Assembly: GCA_944380605.1 (NCBI GenBank)
Contig: CALWIA010000015.1
Span: 170,642 to 234,641, forward strand
Length of the DNA stretch: 64,000 nucleotides
Reading direction: 5' to 3'
DNA from: an uncultured Lachnospiraceae bacterium
GTDB taxonomy: Bacteria; Bacillota; Clostridia; Lachnospirales; Lachnospiraceae
Shown piece after piece: positions 1 through 8,668 of this stretch. The position numbers and the translations under genes were made by a program. Numbering within the stretch: position 1 is the first letter of the stretch; every line of letters begins with the position of its first letter. The notes under the pieces were generated by a model, which saw only the letters and a program-made list of their open reading frames with translations, searched no databases and was not told the DNA's origin.

Positions 1-504
1 GAATTTTTTCAGGTGCTCTTCCAGCCACTCCGCCATCTGGCTGTCCAGATGGTTGGTGGGCTCGTCCAACAAAAGCAGGTCCGTCTGCGCCATCAGCGTG
101 CTGACCAGGGCCACCCGCTTGCGCTGGCCGCCGGACAAGGTCTCCACCGGGACATCAAAATCCATAAAACCCATCCGGGTCAGCATGGCCTTGGCCTGGC
201 TCTCCATATCCTGCAGATGGGGGTGATCCGCGTTGTCCCTGCGGATGCTTTCCAGTATCGTATCACCGGAATGGAACCGGGGATTCTGAGGCAGATACCG
301 GATATCCAGGCCGTTTCTCCGGATCACGGTGCCGCCATCCGGCTCCTCCAGCCCCGCCGCGATCCGCAGAAGCGTGGACTTGCCGGTCCCGTTGACGCCG
401 ATCAGCCCTACTTTTTCCCCTTCCTGAATGGAAAAATCCGCGTCGTCAAACAGGAGCCGTTCCGTATAAGATTTGGTCAGATGTTCTATGGTCAGCAGGC
501 TCAT
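1..504 (-). CDS. ABC-F family ATPase, N-terminal part (runs off the left edge)
   Basis: Reading leftward from ATG 504, 168 codons of an ABC-F protein are visible. These soluble proteins have two ABC domains and no membrane domain, and most act on the ribosome (translation factors or antibiotic resistance). The first ABC domain is nearly complete: Walker [10 protein letters not shown] near residue 40, signature LSGGQRKR near 130, and Walker [13 protein letters not shown] near 150, the ABC-F hallmark. The linker and second ABC domain lie outside the window, so the subfamily cannot be assigned. The start overlaps the stop of the exonuclease III gene by 4 nt (ATGA), which suggests translational coupling. 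Confidence 0.93.
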   Translation of the reverse strand, partial: MSLLTIEHLTKSYTERLLFDDADFSIQEGEKVGLIGVNGTGKSTLLRIAAGLEEPDGGTVIRRNGLDIRYLPQNPRFHSGDTILESIRRDNADHPHLQDMESQAKAMLTRMGFMDFDVPVETLSGGQRKRVALVSTLMAQTDLLLLDEPTNHLDSQMAEWLEEHLKKF

Positions 505-1256
505 GCGATCACCAGCTCCACCGGACAGTGATCCGAACCCGTGATCTCCGTATGAATGGAAGCGCTGACCAGCCGCTCCTTCAGAGACTCGGATACGCAG
601 AAATAGTCGATGCGCCATCCGGCGTTTTTCTCCCTGGCCTTAAACCGGTAGGACCACCAGGAGTACACGCCCTCCGCATCCGGATAAAAATACCGGTAGG
701 TATCGATAAAGCCCGCATCCAGCAGCCGGGAAAACTTTTCCCGCTCCTGGTCCGTAAATCCCGCGTTGTTCCGGTTGGTTTTGGGATTTTTCAGGTCGAT
801 TTCCTGATGAGCCACATTCAGGTCCCCGCAGAAAATCACCGGCTTCTTCGCCTCCAGCCCTTTCAGATAGCCCAGAAACGCGTCTTCCCATTCCATGCGG
901 TAGGGCAGCCGGGCCAGTTCGTTCTGAGAATTGGGGGTATAGCAGGTGACCACATAGTAGTCCCCGTATTCCGCCGTAATCACCCGGCCTTCCTGGTCGT
1001 GTTCTTCCAGGCCCATGCCATAGGAAACCGACAGCGGTTCCTCTTTGGAAAACAGCGCCGTGCCGGAATACCCCTTCTTTTTCGCGTAATTCCAGTACTG
1101 ATAATACCCGTCCAGTGGCAGTTCAATCTGCCCTTCCTGCAGCTTGCTTTCCTGTATACAGAATACATCCGCGTCCGCGGCTTTGAAATAGTCCAGAAAT
1201 CCTTTGCCTACACAGGCCCGCAGCCCGTTTACATTCCATGAAATCAGTTTTTTCAT
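501..1256 (-). CDS. xth: Exodeoxyribonuclease III
   Basis: 251 aa, normal family length. Exonuclease III / AP endonuclease cuts DNA at abasic sites and removes 3' blocking groups in base-excision repair. All family blocks are present in order: SWNVNGLRA near the N-terminus, IQESKLQ (metal-binding Glu), [16 protein letters not shown] (catalytic Asp/Asn), WRIDYF and the C-terminal GSDHCPV with the catalytic His. It is the first gene of a two-gene unit with the ABC-F gene, which starts inside its stop codon. The ATG follows a purine-rich site (GAGGAGAC). Clear assignment. Confidence 0.96.
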   Translation of the reverse strand: MKKLISWNVNGLRACVGKGFLDYFKAADADVFCIQESKLQEGQIELPLDGYYQYWNYAKKKGYSGTALFSKEEPLSVSYGMGLEEHDQEGRVITAEYGDYYVVTCYTPNSQNELARLPYRMEWEDAFLGYLKGLEAKKPVIFCGDLNVAHQEIDLKNPKTNRNNAGFTDQEREKFSRLLDAGFIDTYRYFYPDAEGVYSWWSYRFKAREKNAGWRIDYFCVSESLKERLVSASIHTEITGSDHCPVELVIA

Positions 1257-1331
1257 CTGTTTGTCTCCTCATTTACAGTATATTCAGTATATCATAAATG
1301 AAAACGGGACGAAAGACCCGGTGAAAGATTT

Positions 1332-1365
1332 TGCGGGAACACAGTCCAAAGACCGCGTTCCCGCA
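1332..1365 (-). terminator. Stem-loop after phoR
   Basis: A 9-bp perfect inverted repeat (TGCGGGAAC / GTTCCCGCA) with a 16-nt loop lies 7 nt beyond the phoR stop. It probably ends the pst-pho transcript, but the tail is not U-rich, so it may be a 3'-end stabilising hairpin rather than an intrinsic terminator. Confidence 0.45.
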
Positions 1366-1371
1366 GAAGAT

Positions 1372-3084
1372 TTACTTATGGATTTCTTTTGTTTCCGTTC
1401 CGGAGAATTCCGGGAACCGGATCCGCACCCGGGTTCCCTGGCCGGGATGGCTTTCCATCTCCACCCGTGCATTGTGATAAATGGCGCCGTGCTTGACTAT
1501 GGAAAGGCCCAGGCCGGTGCCGCCGATCTGCCGGGAATGGCTTTTGTCCACCCGGTAGAACCGCTCAAAGACCCGCTCCTGATCCGCTTCCGGAATGCCG
1601 ATGCCATCGTCTTCCACGGAAAGCACCGGAGCGCCCTGTTCCTTGTACACCCGCACCGTCACATGGCCGCCGGGTTTGTTGTACTTGATGCCGTTGTCGC
1701 AGAGGTTGTAGATCATCTCATCCAGAATCTGGGGCATTCCGCTGACCTGCGCCGCCCCTCCTTCCAGCTTCAGGGTTACGTTCTGGGCTTTGGCCTGCAT
1801 CTGCAGCCGCGCCAGCACATTTTGCGCCGCGGCGTACAGATCCACGGAAGTCTTTTCCAGGTCCGTGCTGGCCTCGTCCAGCCGGGACAGCTTGATGATG
1901 TCGCCGATGAGTACGATCATCCGCTGGGCCTCGGTATAGATATTTTCCGAGAACCGCTTCATATCTTCCTGCTTCACCAGGCCGTTTTTCATAATCTCCG
2001 CGTAGCCGGATATGGACGTCAGCGGCGTTTTCAGTTCATGGGACACATTGGCGGTAAATTCCCGGCGCAGTTCTTCCCGTTCTTCTTTTTCCGTCACATC
2101 CAGAATCACGATAATGGCGCCGGTCACTTCGTCTTTTTCCATCACCGGATTGGCGATGATCTGGTACATGCGTCCGCCGATTTCCATGTTCTGCTCGCAG
2201 TGGCGGCCGGACAGGGCCTCGTCTACCGTGGTCCGGAAAACGTGGCTGCGGTTGAAGCTGAGAATGTTGACGCCGGCTTCCCTGGGCTGTTTTTCATCCA
2301 CTCCCAGAATCCGCATGGCGCTGGTGTTGTAGGAGGCCACCTCGCCCCGTTTTCCCACCACAATAAAGCCTTCGCTCATGTTTTCCGTAATGGCGGTAAA
2401 CTCCCGCTGCTTGCTTTTCAGCGTCTCCATCTGCTGTTTGATGGTGCTTCTCTGGCGGTCAAACCGGACCAGCAGCGGCGCCAGCTCGTCATAAATCTTC
2501 ACTTCCGCCGGGTGGTCCAGGTCCAGTTCGTTGATGGGAGCTACAATCCGCTTGGTCTGGCGGTCCGCCAGAATCATGCACAGAATCACCAGCAGCGCCG
2601 CCACCGCCGCCAGCGCCGGCACCATCCGCAGCACGTTGGCCAGCACGCTGTCCGTGGTGTTGGCCACCCGGATCACCGTACCGTCTTCCAGCTGCAGCGC
2701 ATAGTAAAAGGTCCGCTCCGACAGGGTGCTGGAGGTCCGCACCGAAGAACCGGCTCCGCTTTCCATAGCCTCCTGGATCTCCGGCCGGCTGCCGTGGTTT
2801 TCCATGGTATCCGCCGCCGCGTAGTTGTCATACAGCACCGTGCCATCTTCCGCCACCAGCGTTACCCGGCTGCGGGTGGTGTCGGCAATGCTGCCGGACA
2901 GGTTTTCCAGATAGGCAGGGCCGGACAGCTCGATGCCGGCTTCCAGGTACCTGGCCTCGGTCACAATCTCCCGGCGCATCTCGTCTGCCATGTTCCGGTA
3001 GTATACCAGCGTGGCCATGACGGCGGAAAGGATCACGGCAAGCAGCGCCATCAGGCACATATTCCAGTAGATTTTTCGTTTCAT
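1372..3084 (-). CDS. phoR: Phosphate-sensing membrane histidine kinase (PhoR-like)
   Basis: 570 aa. Sensor kinase that autophosphorylates on His and passes the phosphate to the adjacent PhoP-type regulator. Order of parts: transmembrane helix at about residues 8-28, extracellular domain of about 130 aa, second helix (about 160-180), HAMP-like linker, PAS domain, HisKA with VSHELKTPLTS, then HATPase with NLCDNGIKYN (N box), DDGIGIP (G1) and GTGLGLSIVKH (G2). It overlaps the regulator stop by 4 nt (ATGA). The phosphate role comes from its place after pstSCAB-phoU; the domains alone would fit several PhoR/WalK-like kinases. Confidence 0.92.
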   Translation of the reverse strand: MKRKIYWNMCLMALLAVILSAVMATLVYYRNMADEMRREIVTEARYLEAGIELSGPAYLENLSGSIADTTRSRVTLVAEDGTVLYDNYAAADTMENHGSRPEIQEAMESGAGSSVRTSSTLSERTFYYALQLEDGTVIRVANTTDSVLANVLRMVPALAAVAALLVILCMILADRQTKRIVAPINELDLDHPAEVKIYDELAPLLVRFDRQRSTIKQQMETLKSKQREFTAITENMSEGFIVVGKRGEVASYNTSAMRILGVDEKQPREAGVNILSFNRSHVFRTTVDEALSGRHCEQNMEIGGRMYQIIANPVMEKDEVTGAIIVILDVTEKEEREELRREFTANVSHELKTPLTSISGYAEIMKNGLVKQEDMKRFSENIYTEAQRMIVLIGDIIKLSRLDEASTDLEKTSVDLYAAAQNVLARLQMQAKAQNVTLKLEGGAAQVSGMPQILDEMIYNLCDNGIKYNKPGGHVTVRVYKEQGAPVLSVEDDGIGIPEADQERVFERFYRVDKSHSRQIGGTGLGLSIVKHGAIYHNARVEMESHPGQGTRVRIRFPEFSGTETKEIHK

Positions 3085-3755
3085 CCGATTTCCTCCATTT
3101 TATAGCCGACGCCGCGGATGGTCTCGATGTACTTGCCGCCCAGCCCCAGTTTCTGGCGCAGGGTGCGGATATGTACATCCACCGTCCGGGTTTCCCCGTC
3201 AAAATCGTAGCCCCAGATCTTGGACAGCAGCCGGTCTCTGGAAAGCACGATTCCCTCGTTTTCCATAAGGCAGCAAAGCAGTTCGAATTCCTTGAAGGTC
3301 AGCGTTACCGGCCTGCCGTCCACCGTCACCTCGTGTTTGCCGATGTCCACGTGAATGGTGCCCAGCTGGTACGTATTCTGTTTTTTCTCCGGCATGGTCC
3401 GCCGCAGAATCGCCCGGACCCGGGACACCAGTTCCATCATGCCGAAGGGTTTGGGCAGGTAGTCGTCGGCGCCGCTGTCCAGCCCGATCACCTTGTCGTA
3501 TTCGGTGCCTTTGGCCGTCAGCATCATCACCGGCAGCTTTTCCGTAGCGGCGGCCGTCCGCAGCTTTTTTAAAATGGTCAGCCCGTCTTCATCGGGAAGC
3601 ATAATGTCCAGAAGCACCATAGACGGCAGATCGGTTTTCATCGCCTCCCAGAAGTCCGCGGCGCAGGAAAATCCCCGGGCTTCCATGCCCGTGCTCTGCA
3701 GCGTATAGACCACCAGTTCCCGGATACTGTTGTCATCTTCTACCAGATAAATCAT
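3081..3755 (-). CDS. phoP: Response regulator, OmpR/PhoB family (PhoP-like)
   Basis: 224 aa. The receiver domain (about 1-120) has the acidic pocket EDD near the N-terminus, the phospho-acceptor Asp in LLDIMLPDEDG and the Lys in PKPFGMMEL. The C-terminal winged helix (about 130-224) ends with the typical YIETIRGVGYKME. It should bind direct repeats upstream of phosphate-starvation genes; candidate boxes lie upstream of pstS at 8047-8117. It sits directly after phoU and overlaps the kinase gene by 4 nt. Confidence 0.94.
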   Translation of the reverse strand: MIYLVEDDNSIRELVVYTLQSTGMEARGFSCAADFWEAMKTDLPSMVLLDIMLPDEDGLTILKKLRTAAATEKLPVMMLTAKGTEYDKVIGLDSGADDYLPKPFGMMELVSRVRAILRRTMPEKKQNTYQLGTIHVDIGKHEVTVDGRPVTLTFKEFELLCCLMENEGIVLSRDRLLSKIWGYDFDGETRTVDVHIRTLRQKLGLGGKYIETIRGVGYKMEEIG

Positions 3756-3761
3756 CGTTTC

Positions 3762-4406
3762 CTATTCTCCTATATGTGAGCCTGTAATGGAATACTCCAC
3801 CCATTCCGCGATATTGGTGGCGTGGTCGCCGATACGTTCAAAATACTTGGCCACCATCAGCAGGTCGATGCAGAATTCACCGTTGGCGCTGTCTTCGCTG
3901 ATCAGGCCGATCAGCTCTTCCTTCACCTTGTCGAACAGGGCGTCCACCGTATCGTCTTCTTCAATTACCTTTTTGGCAATGCTTAAATCCTTTTTCACAA
4001 AAGAATCCACGCTTTCCGTCACCATGCGGATGGTGGCGTCCGCCATTTCCTTGATATGGATGTTGCTCTGGACCACGGCGCCTTTCTTCATATATTTGGC
4101 CAGTTCCACAATGTCGGAACCCTGGTCGCCGATGCGCTCCATATCGGAGATCATCTTCAAGGCCGCGGACACCAGCCGCAGGTCCTTGGCCACCGGCTGC
4201 TGCTTCAGCAGCAGTTTGAAGCACAGATTCTCAATGTCCCGCTCCTTCTGGTCGATCTCGTGGTCCGCCTGCAGCACCTGCTGCGCGAAGCCATCCTCGC
4301 CCATCAGGGTCCGGGAGGCGCCGGAGATCACGTCTTCACACAGGGAGCCCATACGGATCAGTTCTACATTCAGCAGTTCCAGCTGCTCGTCAAATCGATT
4401 TCTCAT
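3762..4406 (-). CDS. phoU: Phosphate transport regulator PhoU
   Basis: 214 aa, all-helical PhoU with two tandem three-helix repeats. Conserved PhoU signatures include the ERIGDQGSDIVELAKY block in repeat 1 and YFERIGDHATNIAEW in repeat 2, both carrying the E/DxxxD metal-cluster residues. It links the Pst transporter to the PhoR/PhoP system and dampens signalling when phosphate is plentiful. The open frame extends further upstream, but the true start is ATG 4406: translation from there matches the family N-terminus (MRNRFDEQL) and it lies 4 nt after the pstB stop. The longer reading overlaps pstB in another frame. Confidence 0.95.
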   Translation of the reverse strand: MRNRFDEQLELLNVELIRMGSLCEDVISGASRTLMGEDGFAQQVLQADHEIDQKERDIENLCFKLLLKQQPVAKDLRLVSAALKMISDMERIGDQGSDIVELAKYMKKGAVVQSNIHIKEMADATIRMVTESVDSFVKKDLSIAKKVIEEDDTVDALFDKVKEELIGLISEDSANGEFCIDLLMVAKYFERIGDHATNIAEWVEYSITGSHIGE

Positions 4407-4410
4407 ATCA

Positions 4411-5160
4411 TCAACCAAACCTTCCTGTAATATAGTCTTCCGTTTTCTTGTTCTTCGGCATGGAGAACACCTGCTCCGTCTCTCCGTACTCGATGACCTC
4501 TCCCAGTAGGAAAAACGCCGTTTTGTCGGAAATACGGGCCGCCTGCTGCATGTTGTGGGTAACCATGACAATAGTATATTCTTTTTTCAGTTCCACCGCA
4601 AGGTCCTCGATTTTGGAGGTGGAAATGGGATCCAGCGCCGACGTGGGCTCATCCATCAGCAGCACCTCCGGCTGCACAGCCAGTGCCCGGGCGATGCACA
4701 GCCTCTGCTGCTGTCCGCCGGACAGGCCCAGCGCGCTCTTTTTCAGCCGGTCTTTCAGCTCGTCCCAGATAGCCGCGTCCCGCAGGGATTTTTCCACAAT
4801 CTCATCCAGCTTCACCTTGGATCGGATGCCGTGGGTTCTGGGGCCGTAGGCGATGTTGTCGTATACGCTCATGGGGAAGGGATTGGGCTTCTGGAACACC
4901 ATGCCCACCCGCTTGCGCAGCAGGTTGATGTCCATATCCCCATAGATGTCCTCGCCGTCCAGCAGGGCCGTTCCCGTAATCCGGCAGCCTTCCACCAGGT
5001 CGTTCATGCGGTTTAAGGACTTTAACAGCGTGGACTTTCCGCAGCCGGAAGGCCCGATAAACGCCGTGATCTCATTGGGTTTGATATTCAGATTGATACT
5101 TTTTAATGCCTTGAAATCCCCGTAGTACAGATCCAGGTTTTCAATGGTAAATTTATCCAT
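4411..5160 (-). CDS. pstB: Phosphate ABC transporter ATP-binding protein
   Basis: 249 aa, the usual PstB length. Motifs: Walker [10 protein letters not shown] near residue 36, Q-loop in [10 protein letters not shown], signature LSGGQQQR, Walker [13 protein letters not shown], and the H-loop in [13 protein letters not shown]. It energises phosphate uptake through PstCA at the membrane. The start has a good site (AAAAGGAG) and lies 15 nt after pstA. Confidence 0.97.
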   Translation of the reverse strand: MDKFTIENLDLYYGDFKALKSINLNIKPNEITAFIGPSGCGKSTLLKSLNRMNDLVEGCRITGTALLDGEDIYGDMDINLLRKRVGMVFQKPNPFPMSVYDNIAYGPRTHGIRSKVKLDEIVEKSLRDAAIWDELKDRLKKSALGLSGGQQQRLCIARALAVQPEVLLMDEPTSALDPISTSKIEDLAVELKKEYTIVMVTHNMQQAARISDKTAFFLLGEVIEYGETEQVFSMPKNKKTEDYITGRFG

Positions 5161-5175
5161 AAGGTCGATCTCCTT

Positions 5176-6045
5176 TTATTTTGACGTGCCCACCCGTTTC
5201 GCGATAAACGCGGACAGGGCGTTGATCAGCACCACGATCACCAGCAGCACCACCGCCGTGGCGTAAGACTGATTGGTATACAGTCCCTCGTTGGTCAGCA
5301 CATACATGTGCACCGACAGGGTTCTGGCGGAGCCCATCAGGCTGTCGGGGATTCCGGCTACGGTGCCGGAGGTGTACATTAACGCCGCCGTCTCTCCGAC
5401 GATACGGCCCGCCCCCAGGATAACGCCGGCCAGAATGCCCGGCACCGCCGACGGCAGCACCACGGTAAACACGGTGCGCAGCCGCCCCGCGCCCAGGCCG
5501 AAACTGCCTTCCCGGTAGGAATCCGGCACCGCCTTCAGTGCTTCTTCTGTAGTACGCATAATGGTAGGCAGAATCATAATGGCCAGCGTCATGGCGCCGC
5601 CTAACAGCGAATAGCCCCAGCCCAGAGCCACCACAAACAGCAGGAAGCCGAACAGGCCGTAGACGATGGACGGAATGCCCGTCAGAGTCTCCGCCGTGAT
5701 CCGCACGATTTCCACTACCTTGTTGCCTCTTTTTGCGTATTCCACCAGATAGATCGCCGCGAAAATTCCCAGCGGCACGGCGATCAGCAGCGATACGGCG
5801 GTCATGATAATGGTATTGATCAGCGCCGGCATCAGCGATACGTTTTCACTGTTGTACTCCCAGGCAAACAGATCGGGAGTCAGGTAGGGGATGCCGTTGA
5901 CCAGAATGTACACAATCAGGAACACCAGGGCCGATACGGTAATCAGCGCCGACACCGTCACCAGCGCCAGCAGCAGCAGAGAAAGAGGACTTCTTAAGTA
6001 AGATCTGGCCCGCTGCTTCAACGTCTGCTTATTGATTGCTTCCAC
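5176..6045 (-). CDS. pstA: Phosphate ABC transporter permease PstA
   Basis: 289 aa, six predicted membrane helices with the BPD_transp_1 EAA loop (EALKAVPDSYREGSFGLGAG region). Forms the channel with PstC. The start is GTG at 6045, which overlaps the pstC stop (TAGTG), with GGAGGGC as ribosome site. The long periplasmic first loop (ILVNGIPYLTPDLF) is typical of PstA. Confidence 0.96.
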   Translation of the reverse strand: MEAINKQTLKQRARSYLRSPLSLLLLALVTVSALITVSALVFLIVYILVNGIPYLTPDLFAWEYNSENVSLMPALINTIIMTAVSLLIAVPLGIFAAIYLVEYAKRGNKVVEIVRITAETLTGIPSIVYGLFGFLLFVVALGWGYSLLGGAMTLAIMILPTIMRTTEEALKAVPDSYREGSFGLGAGRLRTVFTVVLPSAVPGILAGVILGAGRIVGETAALMYTSGTVAGIPDSLMGSARTLSVHMYVLTNEGLYTNQSYATAVVLLVIVVLINALSAFIAKRVGTSK

Positions 6046-6893
6046 TATTCAGCCCTCCTCTTCAGCGCGGAAAACGACAGGTTGATAATCAGAATAAACA
6101 CAAACAGCACCACCGCCGTGGCGATCAGCGCCTCCCGGTGCAGGTCTGTGGCATAGCCCATTTCCAGTACGATGTTGGCAGTCATGGTGCGGACGCCTTC
6201 AAACAGTCCTTTGGGCATCCGCGGCTGGTTGCCGGCAATCATGATCACCGCCATGGTTTCGCCGATGGCACGGCCCACGCCCAGAATCACGCCGGCCAGA
6301 ATGCCGGATTTGGCCGCCGGCAGCACGGCGAAAAACACGCTGCGCTCATGGCTGGCCCCCAGGGCCAGAGAACCTTCGTAATAGCTGTCCGGCACCGCGT
6401 TGATGGCCGACTCCGCCACGCCGATAATGGTGGGCAGAATCATCAGGCCCAGCAGCAGAGACGCCGTAGCGATGCTCTTTCCGCTGCCGCCGAACAAATC
6501 GCTCATCACCGGCACGATGACCACCAGACCGAAGAATCCGTATACCACCGACGGAATACCTGCCAGCAGTTCAATGGCCGGCTTTACAATTTTATAAATC
6601 CCTCTGGGGCAGAACCGGGACATGAAAATCGCGGTGAGAATTCCAATGGGCACCCCCACCACAATCGCTCCCGCCGTCACATAGATGCTGCCCAGAATCA
6701 TGGGGAGAATTCCATAGAGATTGTTTCCCGGCCGCCAGGTAGTTCCGGTAAGGAATTCCAGCGGACCGATTTCAAAAATCGCCGGAATGCCGTTGGCGAA
6801 CAGGAAGATGCAGATAATGGCTACCGCGAAAATCGACGCCAGCGCCGAGAGCAGAAAGAGCAGTTCCGCCGCCTTTTCTTTGACATGCTTCAT
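6045..6893 (-). CDS. pstC: Phosphate ABC transporter permease PstC
   Basis: 282 aa from ATG 6893, chosen because GAGGAG sits 8 nt upstream and the protein then begins with the charged cytoplasmic tail MKHVKEKAAE before the first helix. An upstream in-frame ATG at 6956 would start inside the pstS-pstC hairpin and is rejected. Six membrane helices; EAA loop AESAINAVPDSYYEGSLALGA. It pairs with PstA for high-affinity phosphate import. Confidence 0.96.
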   Translation of the reverse strand: MKHVKEKAAELLFLLSALASIFAVAIICIFLFANGIPAIFEIGPLEFLTGTTWRPGNNLYGILPMILGSIYVTAGAIVVGVPIGILTAIFMSRFCPRGIYKIVKPAIELLAGIPSVVYGFFGLVVIVPVMSDLFGGSGKSIATASLLLGLMILPTIIGVAESAINAVPDSYYEGSLALGASHERSVFFAVLPAAKSGILAGVILGVGRAIGETMAVIMIAGNQPRMPKGLFEGVRTMTANIVLEMGYATDLHREALIATAVVLFVFILIINLSFSALKRRAE

Positions 6894-6910
6894 AAATCGA
6901 CTCTCCTCGT

Positions 6911-6971
6911 ACAAAACCGAAAAGAGGCTGCTGTAAAATCCACGATCTTCCAGCAATTTTACAACAACCTC
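6911..6971 (-). terminator. Intercistronic hairpin with U-tract between pstS and pstC
   Basis: A 16-bp stem (arms 6956-6971 and 6924-6939, 16-nt loop) is followed on the minus strand by UUUUCGGUUUUGU. Two pairs are G-U only in minus-strand RNA and would be A-C mismatches in the other strand, so the structure is built for the pst transcript. It lies 33 nt after the pstS stop and ends before the pstC ribosome site. It probably ends most transcripts after pstS and lets some through, which gives excess binding protein over permease. Confidence 0.8.
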
Positions 6972-7004
6972 TCCGTGATTCCTATTTCGTTTTTTGTTTC
7001 TGTA

Positions 7005-7967
7005 TTACTGTACGTCCGCCCAGTCGGTCACTTCACCGGTGTAAATGGATTTTACAGCGGCAGAGCTCAGGTCGTCGATGGGGTTCTCGTTGTTTACCAC
7101 AACCGCGATGCCGTCCATGGCGATGACGGTTCCGGTTGCGCCCTGCTCCAGTTCACTGTCCTTTAAGTCTCTGGAAGCCATGCCGATATCCACAACGCCT
7201 TCCAGAGCGGAAGTAACGCCGGTGGTGGAGTCGCTCTGCTGTACTTCGATGTTCACATCCGGGTTCAGCGCGTTGTAGGCCTCCGCCAGTTTCTCCATAA
7301 CCGGAGTTACAGAGGAGGAACCGCCTACCGACAGGTCGCCGCTTACGCCGGCAGCCGCATAGGCGCCCTGGCTTCCGATGCTGATGTAGCCCTCGTCGGT
7401 GATCACCTGCTGGCCCTCATCGCTCATGATGAAACTGATGAAATCCGCGGCCACATCGCTTAAGCTGTCGGTGGTAACGATTACGAAAGGTCTTGCAATG
7501 GCATAATCGCCGCTGGAAACGTTGTCAACGGTCGCTTCCACGCCGTCGATCTTTACCGCTTTTACGGTGTCATTGAGGGAGCCCAGGGAAACATATCCAA
7601 TGGCTTCCGTGTTGCCGGAAACCGTAGTCATCATAACAGAAGTGCTGTTGGTGATTTCCGCGTCCAGCGTGGTCATATCCACCTTCTCGCCGGAAGCGTC
7701 TTCTTCTTCAATGCCGAACAGCTCAATGAAAGCGCCTCTCGTACCGGAACCATCCTCTCTGGATACTACGGTGATGGGGCCTTCCATAGCGGCCGCTGCT
7801 GCTTCGGTGGTCTCTTCCGCCTCTGCCGCGGTGGTGTCTGCCGCTTCCTCAGCGGTGGTCGCTGCCGCGGTAGTCGCCGCTGCCGTAGTCTCCTCCGCGC
7901 TGCTGCTGCATCCTGCCAGGCTTGCCGCCAGACCCAGTGCCAGAATCATTGCTGCTGATTTTTTCAT
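7005..7967 (-). CDS. pstS: Phosphate-binding lipoprotein PstS, halves in permuted order
   Basis: 320 aa. Signal peptide with lipobox LAGC (Cys20), then an Ala/Thr/Glu-rich tether to about residue 60, then the binding domain. The domain is circularly permuted. Residues 62-196 (PITVVSREDGSGTRGAF ... FISFIMSDEGQQVI) correspond to the usual C-terminal half. Residues 211-320 (LSVGGSSSVTPVMEKLAEAY ... IYTGEVTDWADVQ) correspond to the usual N-terminal half, and the protein stops where the REDGSGT half would normally begin. The phosphate-binding motifs GSSSVTP, DIGMASRDLK and SREDGSGTR are all kept, so it should still bind phosphate. ATG 7967 has AAAGGAG upstream. First gene of the pst operon. Confidence 0.95.
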   Translation of the reverse strand: MKKSAAMILALGLAASLAGCSSSAEETTAAATTAAATTAEEAADTTAAEAEETTEAAAAAMEGPITVVSREDGSGTRGAFIELFGIEEEDASGEKVDMTTLDAEITNSTSVMMTTVSGNTEAIGYVSLGSLNDTVKAVKIDGVEATVDNVSSGDYAIARPFVIVTTDSLSDVAADFISFIMSDEGQQVITDEGYISIGSQGAYAAAGVSGDLSVGGSSSVTPVMEKLAEAYNALNPDVNIEVQQSDSTTGVTSALEGVVDIGMASRDLKDSELEQGATGTVIAMDGIAVVVNNENPIDDLSSAAVKSIYTGEVTDWADVQ

Positions 7968-8046
7968 AATTGCTTACTCTCCTTTTTATGCGGTTTTGCT
8001 TTTTGTAAAACCGATATTTTCCTTGTTTTCTTGCTTCATGCCCTTT

Positions 8047-8117
8047 TGTTAAGTTCGATTGCATTGTAAAATCGCAATGTAAAATCCAAAAGAAGGGTTA
8101 TGTTAAATCTATGTAAA
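8047..8117 (-). promoter_or_regulatory. PhoP-box-like repeats upstream of pstS
   Basis: On the minus strand TTTACA or TTAACA hexamers occur at 8117-8112, 8106-8101, 8083-8078, 8070-8065 and 8052-8047. The first two are spaced exactly 11 bp, and the next gap is 23 bp (about two periods). Repeated TT(A/T)ACA-type hexamers with 11-bp spacing are the known binding pattern of Bacillus PhoP. The last two gaps (13 and 18 bp) fit less well. I could not fix the -10 element with confidence. Confidence 0.6.
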
Positions 8118-8284
8118 ATATTGTGCCCGCTTTTTATGGAATTTAACACAGGCGCGGTTGCTGCGGAAGTGCGGACCGCAGCTGCCGGGGCAGATGCAGG
8201 AGACTATAAGGGAGAATATAGAAGATGCATCCATCATAGATATTGCCTTTGATGAGGATAGACGGTTGGGAAAAACAAAAGGAA
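8118..8284. other. Intergenic stretch between the pst promoter and the toxin gene
   Basis: No convincing gene. A 46-codon plus-strand frame from ATG 8194 to 8334 reads like protein sequence (IENIEDASIIDIAFDED-type composition), but it has a poor ribosome site and runs through the toxin terminator, so it is more likely a decayed gene end than an active gene. Confidence 0.35.
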
Positions 8285-8312
8285 CCGTGCAAAATAAATC
8301 TATTTTGCACGG
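8285..8312 (-). terminator. Terminator of the toxin-antitoxin pair
   Basis: Perfect 12-bp inverted repeat (CCGTGCAAAATA / TATTTTGCACGG, 4-nt loop) followed on the minus strand by TTCCTTTTGTTTTT. It lies 8 nt after the stop of the toxin gene. Confidence 0.85.
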
Positions 8313-8320
8313 CCCACACA

Positions 8321-8668
8321 CTATTTCCTTATGATTGCCTGAATAATTTCTGTAAGTTCTTCTGCGTCAAGCGTTTTTCCGCTTTTCGCGATTCTGACGC
8401 CTGTCAGATCCGATATATGTACCTTCTGTAAAGAATCCAGTTTCACAAATGTTCTTCTTGGAAACGGGGGGTCATATTTAAATATCTCCCGATTGGTTGG
8501 AAGCGTTAATTTCCACTCCTTTCCAACCACAGAAGATACTGTAAGAATTTCTATATATTCACCCTCTGTACCGACAATGAGATACGGTCTCTCATATGCG
8601 GGAATTTCCCCATCTGGAAAACGTAGTTTCCCCCAGAATGCCTGCCCTGCTGTAAATGACTGCGGCAT
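8321..8668 (-). CDS. PemK/MazF-like protein, probable toxin of a Panacea-type toxin-antitoxin pair
   Basis: 115 aa, soluble. The layout resembles the small beta-barrel PemK/MazF-like fold: an early GQAFWGKLRFPDG strand pair, RPYLIVGTEGEYIEILTVSS (the family's 'RPhlVl ... vlpiTs' core), then a helical C-terminus with LDAEELTEIIQAI. Similarity is at the level of pattern, and the RNase residues cannot be confirmed by eye. The strongest support is context: its ATG overlaps the stop of the Panacea-domain gene (TAATG), so the two are co-translated, antitoxin first. The cassette is AT-richer than its neighbours. Confidence 0.55.
   Translation of the reverse strand: MPQSFTAGQAFWGKLRFPDGEIPAYERPYLIVGTEGEYIEILTVSSVVGKEWKLTLPTNREIFKYDPPFPRRTFVKLDSLQKVHISDLTGVRIAKSGKTLDAEELTEIIQAIIRK

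Noticed and set aside
1204..3105. Long plus-strand open frame opposite phoR
   Set aside because: It is antisense to a fully recognisable kinase, has His/Gln/Pro-rich shadow composition and no ribosome site. The same holds for other long opposite-strand frames, for example over ppaC, tkt and the amylase gene; high GC content creates them.
8109..8321. Minus-strand frame of 70 codons (CICPGSCGPHF...) that faintly recalls a SEC-C Cys motif
   Set aside because: Cys spacing does not match, the frame runs through the toxin terminator, and there is no usable ribosome site.
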